Source: Nitrospiraceae bacterium UBA6898 (GTDB lineage: Bacteria > Nitrospirota > Thermodesulfovibrionia > Thermodesulfovibrionales > UBA6898). Taken from it: a DNA stretch of 42,454 bases. The notes under the pieces were generated by a model, which saw only the letters and a program-made list of their open reading frames with translations, did no database searches and had not been told where the DNA came from. The translations under genes and the position numbers were made by a program. Below, in pieces: positions 40,047-42,454 of the stretch (position 1 is its first letter; every line of letters begins with the position of its first letter). The stretch spans positions 1-42,454 of the forward strand of contig DKBO01000079.1 in NCBI GenBank assembly GCA_002448975.1. Direction: 5' to 3'.

Positions 40047-42128
40047 TCAGTGGAAATAACTTATAACGACGCTCTCCGATGCGTTTTCGGCTGAGGGGTT
40101 ACTATAATTAGGAACGATCTTCTGTATTGCCGCCATCACTTCGTCTGCGCGGTATTCACGAGCTATGCGCTCAAAATCGTCAATACTCTGATACAGAACC
40201 TCGGAATCGGGGATTTCAGGAATTGCCATCATAAGCTTGCTGTGAAACGTGGGAAGCTTCTTCTCTGTTATATCAAAAAGTTCTTCATACATCTTTTCCC
40301 CGGGCCTCAGACCGGTATATATGATCTTGATCTCCTTATGAGGAATGAAACCGGAGAGGCGGATAAAATTTTCAGCCAGGTCGGCGATCCTGACCTGCTC
40401 TCCCATGTCGAGCACGAAGAGCTCACCTCCGTTCCCCGATGCAGCAGCTATGAGAACCAGCTGTACCGCCTCAGGGATGAGCATGAAGAACCGCTTGATC
40501 TCAGGGTGGGTCACGGTCAGCGGACCGCCCCTCTTCATCTGTTCCTTGAATATCGGTATCACGCTCCCGTTGGTTCCAAGGACATTCCCGAACCTCACCG
40601 TCGAGAATTTCGTCCGGCAGTCGGAATTCTTTTTTATGGTGAGAAACTCGGCAATCCGCTTTGTCGCACCCATTATGCTTGTCGGGTTTACGGCCTTGTC
40701 CGTTGAGATGAGAATGAAATTTTCCGCACAATGCCGGGATGCGGTATCGATGAGATTTTTCGTTCCAAAAACATTGTTCTTGACCGCCTCAACGGCATTT
40801 GTCTCCATAAGCGGGACATGTTTGTAGGCAGCCGCATGAAAGATGATCTGGGGTGCATGTCTGGTAAAGAGTTGTTCCAGAAATGCCAGATCCTGTACGT
40901 CTCCAATGATGGTTGTGATAGTCGTTTCACGCTCTTCAGTTCTCAGTTCGAGATCTATCTCATACGTACTGTTCTCATACCGGTCGCAGAGCATAAGATG
41001 GGATGGATTATATTTGATAATTTGCCTGCAGAGTTCCGACCCGATCGAGCCTCCTGCTCCCGTGACCATGACAGATTTCCCCCGGATGAATTCCCTCACC
41101 GAAGTAATGTCTGTTTTCACCGGTTCCCGCTGGAGGAGGTCTTCGAGAGAAATGGGTTCCATATGGGCAACACCATACTGTTTCTGGAGAAAAGAGAGCA
41201 ACTTTTCCTCGGTGATGGCGCCCAGCTTCACGAGCTTGGCACCGAGCCTTCCACCCTCCTTTTTCTGGAGCGTCAGGGCCTCATTGATCTGTGCCTCCGT
41301 CACAAGGCTCGCTTCGACCAAACGCTGTCCGAGCTTTGCCGCAACCGAGATGCTGCCATCAAGAAGATCGACTATCTCGGGAAGTTTCTTGATAGGTATG
41401 TTAAAAGGCTTGGAGATCTCATAGATCTCTCTGATCGATTTCTGCAAGGCATTTAATGAGGAGATCAGGATCTCGTCAGGTTTGTGCTTCTCGATGATGC
41501 GGGAGAGCATATCGCTCGTCCCGAGAATGGGAATATCATGTATTGTCAGCCCTTTTGTGTAGGAATGGTCATCAACAAAACCGATAGGTTCATAGGCGTG
41601 CTCCCTTTTGTTTTTCATCTCTCTTACGATCATCTCTCCGGCATCAGCTGCGCCGATCACCAGGATCCTTTTCCGGGGTATTTCCAGAGACATGTACTCC
41701 CTGAAGATTCGCATGAGAAGCCTGCTCCCCCCGGATATAAGAATAAGCAGCAGTAAATCCAGGACGTAGATAGAGAGCGGATAAGTCGCGTCATTAAAGG
41801 CATAGCGAACGACCAGGAAAAACATGCAGCTGCCGAGCGTTGAAGACTTGATGATCTTCACCAGGTCGGTGATGCTCGCATAACGCCAGAGACCTTTATA
41901 GAGACCTCCCTGCAGAAAAAAGATAATGCGAAAGCAGAGAAGAAAGGGGAGATACTGCAAGAACAGTCCCCGGTAATCTGCGTTAATATTCGCGTCGAAA
42001 CGTATGAGGAAGGCCAGGTAATTGGCAATAACCACATGGAAGAGAAAAACAAGCATGACAAAAATGCGCCGGTACTGCACAATTACCTTTTTGAGGGATT
42101 CGTATATGAGGGATGAGAATCGGCTCAT
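40047..42128 (-). CDS. FlaA1/CapD/WbpM-type membrane sugar-nucleotide 4,6-dehydratase with MshEN-like insert
   Basis: At 693 residues this is longer than typical family members (about 600-650). Four N-terminal membrane spans (to about 135) lead to a Rossmann-like domain RKRILVIGAADAGEMIVREM (152-260). After PEIVDLLDGSI comes an insert of about 60 residues (265-325) with two tandem units, KLGQRLVEASLVTEAQ and RLGAKLVKLGAITEEKL, each followed by an L-x3-L-x2-Q helix. This is the MshEN/T2SSE_N pattern of GspE-like ATPases. Normal sequence then resumes: DLLQREPVKTD and catalytic SDR domain GKSVMVTGAGGSIGSELCRQ (350-369). M486/K490 in NPTSIMGATKR is the Ser-Met-Lys type of active site. It probably makes a UDP-4-keto-6-deoxy-HexNAc for the first sugar of the unit. 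Confidence 0.92.
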   Translation of the reverse strand: MSRFSSLIYESLKKVIVQYRRIFVMLVFLFHVVIANYLAFLIRFDANINADYRGLFLQYLPFLLCFRIIFFLQGGLYKGLWRYASITDLVKIIKSSTLGSCMFFLVVRYAFNDATYPLSIYVLDLLLLILISGGSRLLMRIFREYMSLEIPRKRILVIGAADAGEMIVREMKNKREHAYEPIGFVDDHSYTKGLTIHDIPILGTSDMLSRIIEKHKPDEILISSLNALQKSIREIYEISKPFNIPIKKLPEIVDLLDGSISVAAKLGQRLVEASLVTEAQINEALTLQKKEGGRLGAKLVKLGAITEEKLLSFLQKQYGVAHMEPISLEDLLQREPVKTDITSVREFIRGKSVMVTGAGGSIGSELCRQIIKYNPSHLMLCDRYENSTYEIDLELRTEERETTITTIIGDVQDLAFLEQLFTRHAPQIIFHAAAYKHVPLMETNAVEAVKNNVFGTKNLIDTASRHCAENFILISTDKAVNPTSIMGATKRIAEFLTIKKNSDCRTKFSTVRFGNVLGTNGSVIPIFKEQMKRGGPLTVTHPEIKRFFMLIPEAVQLVLIAAASGNGGELFVLDMGEQVRIADLAENFIRLSGFIPHKEIKIIYTGLRPGEKMYEELFDITEKKLPTFHSKLMMAIPEIPDSEVLYQSIDDFERIAREYRADEVMAAIQKIVPNYSNPSAENASESVVISYFH
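41154..41336 (-). other. MshEN-like domain inserted in the dehydratase
   Basis: Residues 265-325 of the dehydratase contain two copies of the (R/K)LG-x2-L-V-x4-(V/I)-T-E-x3-(L/I)-x2-x-L-x2-Q unit, 28 residues apart (KLGQRLVEAS and RLGAKLVKLG). In MshE and related ATPases the tandem units bind cyclic di-GMP. Both Leu-Gly pairs, the Leu-Val positions and both Gln are present; the first unit has Lys for Arg. Related insert-free proteins run straight from the LPEIVDLL element to the LLQREPVKTD element. Confidence 0.75.
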
Positions 42129-42156
42129 AGGTTTCTGTATGCCTCTGCTGTCATGC

Positions 42157-42454
42157 TCACCCGAGCCTGGCCGCCTTCGCGACCGTTTTCAGGATCAGGG
42201 ATACGTCCGTGACCAGCGAATGGTTCTCGACATATTCGAGCGACAGCCTGATCTTGTCCGGCAGGATCCTCTTGCGGTATTCCTCTTCCCAGTTCGGAGA
42301 ACGTGCAAGAACTCCCTCTTCAGCGGCATACCGGAGAGATGCCGGATCTGTGATCCCGGGACGAACGCTGAGCAGTTTTCTGTATTCCGGTGCATATAAT
42401 TCCACGTATTCCCTTACTTCAGGCCTCGGTCCGACCAGGCTCATATCACCCTTC
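42157..42454 (-). CDS. Initiating sugar-phosphate transferase (Bac_transf), C-terminal part
   Basis: The gene runs off the right edge; 99 codons are visible (EGD before MSLVGPRPEVREYVELYAPE). SLVGPRPE, SVRPGITDPASLRYAAEE and the closing SLEYVENHSLVTDVSLILKT are the conserved end of the polyisoprenyl-phosphate hexose-1-phosphate transferases (WcaJ/PglC/WbaP group), which load the first sugar phosphate onto undecaprenyl phosphate. The catalytic Asp-Glu pair lies outside the window. It precedes the 4,6-dehydratase by 28 nt, the usual order for PglC-like enzymes using UDP-bacillosamine- or QuiNAc-type donors. Confidence 0.88.
   Translation of the reverse strand, partial: KGDMSLVGPRPEVREYVELYAPEYRKLLSVRPGITDPASLRYAAEEGVLARSPNWEEEYRKRILPDKIRLSLEYVENHSLVTDVSLILKTVAKAARLG

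Noticed and set aside
1..42454. CRISPR arrays, tRNA or rRNA genes, integrase genes and replication origins
   Set aside because: No regularly spaced repeats, tRNA-like cloverleafs, rRNA sequence or integrase motifs were seen on reading both strands.

Overview
The window is a 42 kb stretch of a surface-polysaccharide (O-antigen, capsule or exopolysaccharide) locus from a Gram-negative bacterium. Essentially every real gene is on the minus strand, so the biological reading order runs from 42454 down to 1. The gene styles suggest Nitrospirota or Desulfobacterota (deltaproteobacterial type): a PHP-type tyrosine phosphatase, a membrane-anchored J-domain protein, a sigma-54 response regulator, a DmsB/DmsC-like pair and WbpM-type dehydratases. 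No rRNA or marker gene is present, so the phylum is only an inference.

Layout in transcription order. (1) 42454-38452: the end of an initiating sugar-phosphate transferase, a membrane FlaA1/CapD/WbpM-type dehydratase carrying an extra MshEN-like domain, and an NtrC-family sigma-54 activator. (2) 38268-33202: a five-gene nucleotide-sugar cassette: glucose-1-phosphate cytidylyltransferase, LhgO-like FAD oxidase, SDR epimerase/dehydratase, RmlC-like epimerase and a SAF-domain homoserine-dehydrogenase-like oxidoreductase. (3) 33119-28399: a membrane J-domain protein, a PHP tyrosine phosphatase and the Wzm/Wzt ABC exporter. A decayed copy of the oxidoreductase C-terminus sits before wzm, and a terminator plus a small secreted-protein remnant sit between wzm and wzt. 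(4) 28396-18672: an unusual accessory module of a glycosyltransferase, a QueC-like PP-loop enzyme, a GMC flavoprotein, a DmsB-like four-cluster ferredoxin, a DmsC/NrfD-like membrane protein, a hexapeptide acyltransferase, an unrecognised 412-residue protein, and TrpA-like and TrpF-like barrel enzymes. (5) 18025-14384: a large secreted LamG-SGNH-LamG protein. (6) 14300-1923: a tightly packed O-unit operon with eight glycosyltransferases (one interrupted by a stop), FdtA/FdtB-type amino-sugar enzymes, a Wzy-type polymerase and WecB. (7) 1825-1: decayed IS200/IS605 and IS4 remnants around an AT-rich methyltransferase gene.

How it may work together. The sugar cassettes make unusual CDP- and dTDP-linked deoxy/amino sugars, the glycosyltransferases assemble the repeat unit, and Wzy or the Wzm/Wzt exporter handles polymerisation and export. 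The accessory module looks like a cytoplasm-facing flavin-to-quinone oxidation system coupled to modification enzymes, which fits an oxidised or amidated sugar or a related small building block. Its product cannot be read from sequence.

Regulation is partly visible. Two excellent sigma-54 promoters (18189-18205 and 21596-21613) lie upstream of the secreted LamG protein and the TrpA/TrpF-like genes. A sigma-54 activator is encoded in the same locus. The MshEN-like insert suggests possible cyclic-di-GMP control of an early sugar-nucleotide step.

The best candidates for undescribed biology are the dehydratase with the MshEN-like insert, the GMC-DmsB-DmsC complex, and the stand-alone TrpA/TrpF-like pair under its own sigma-54 promoter.
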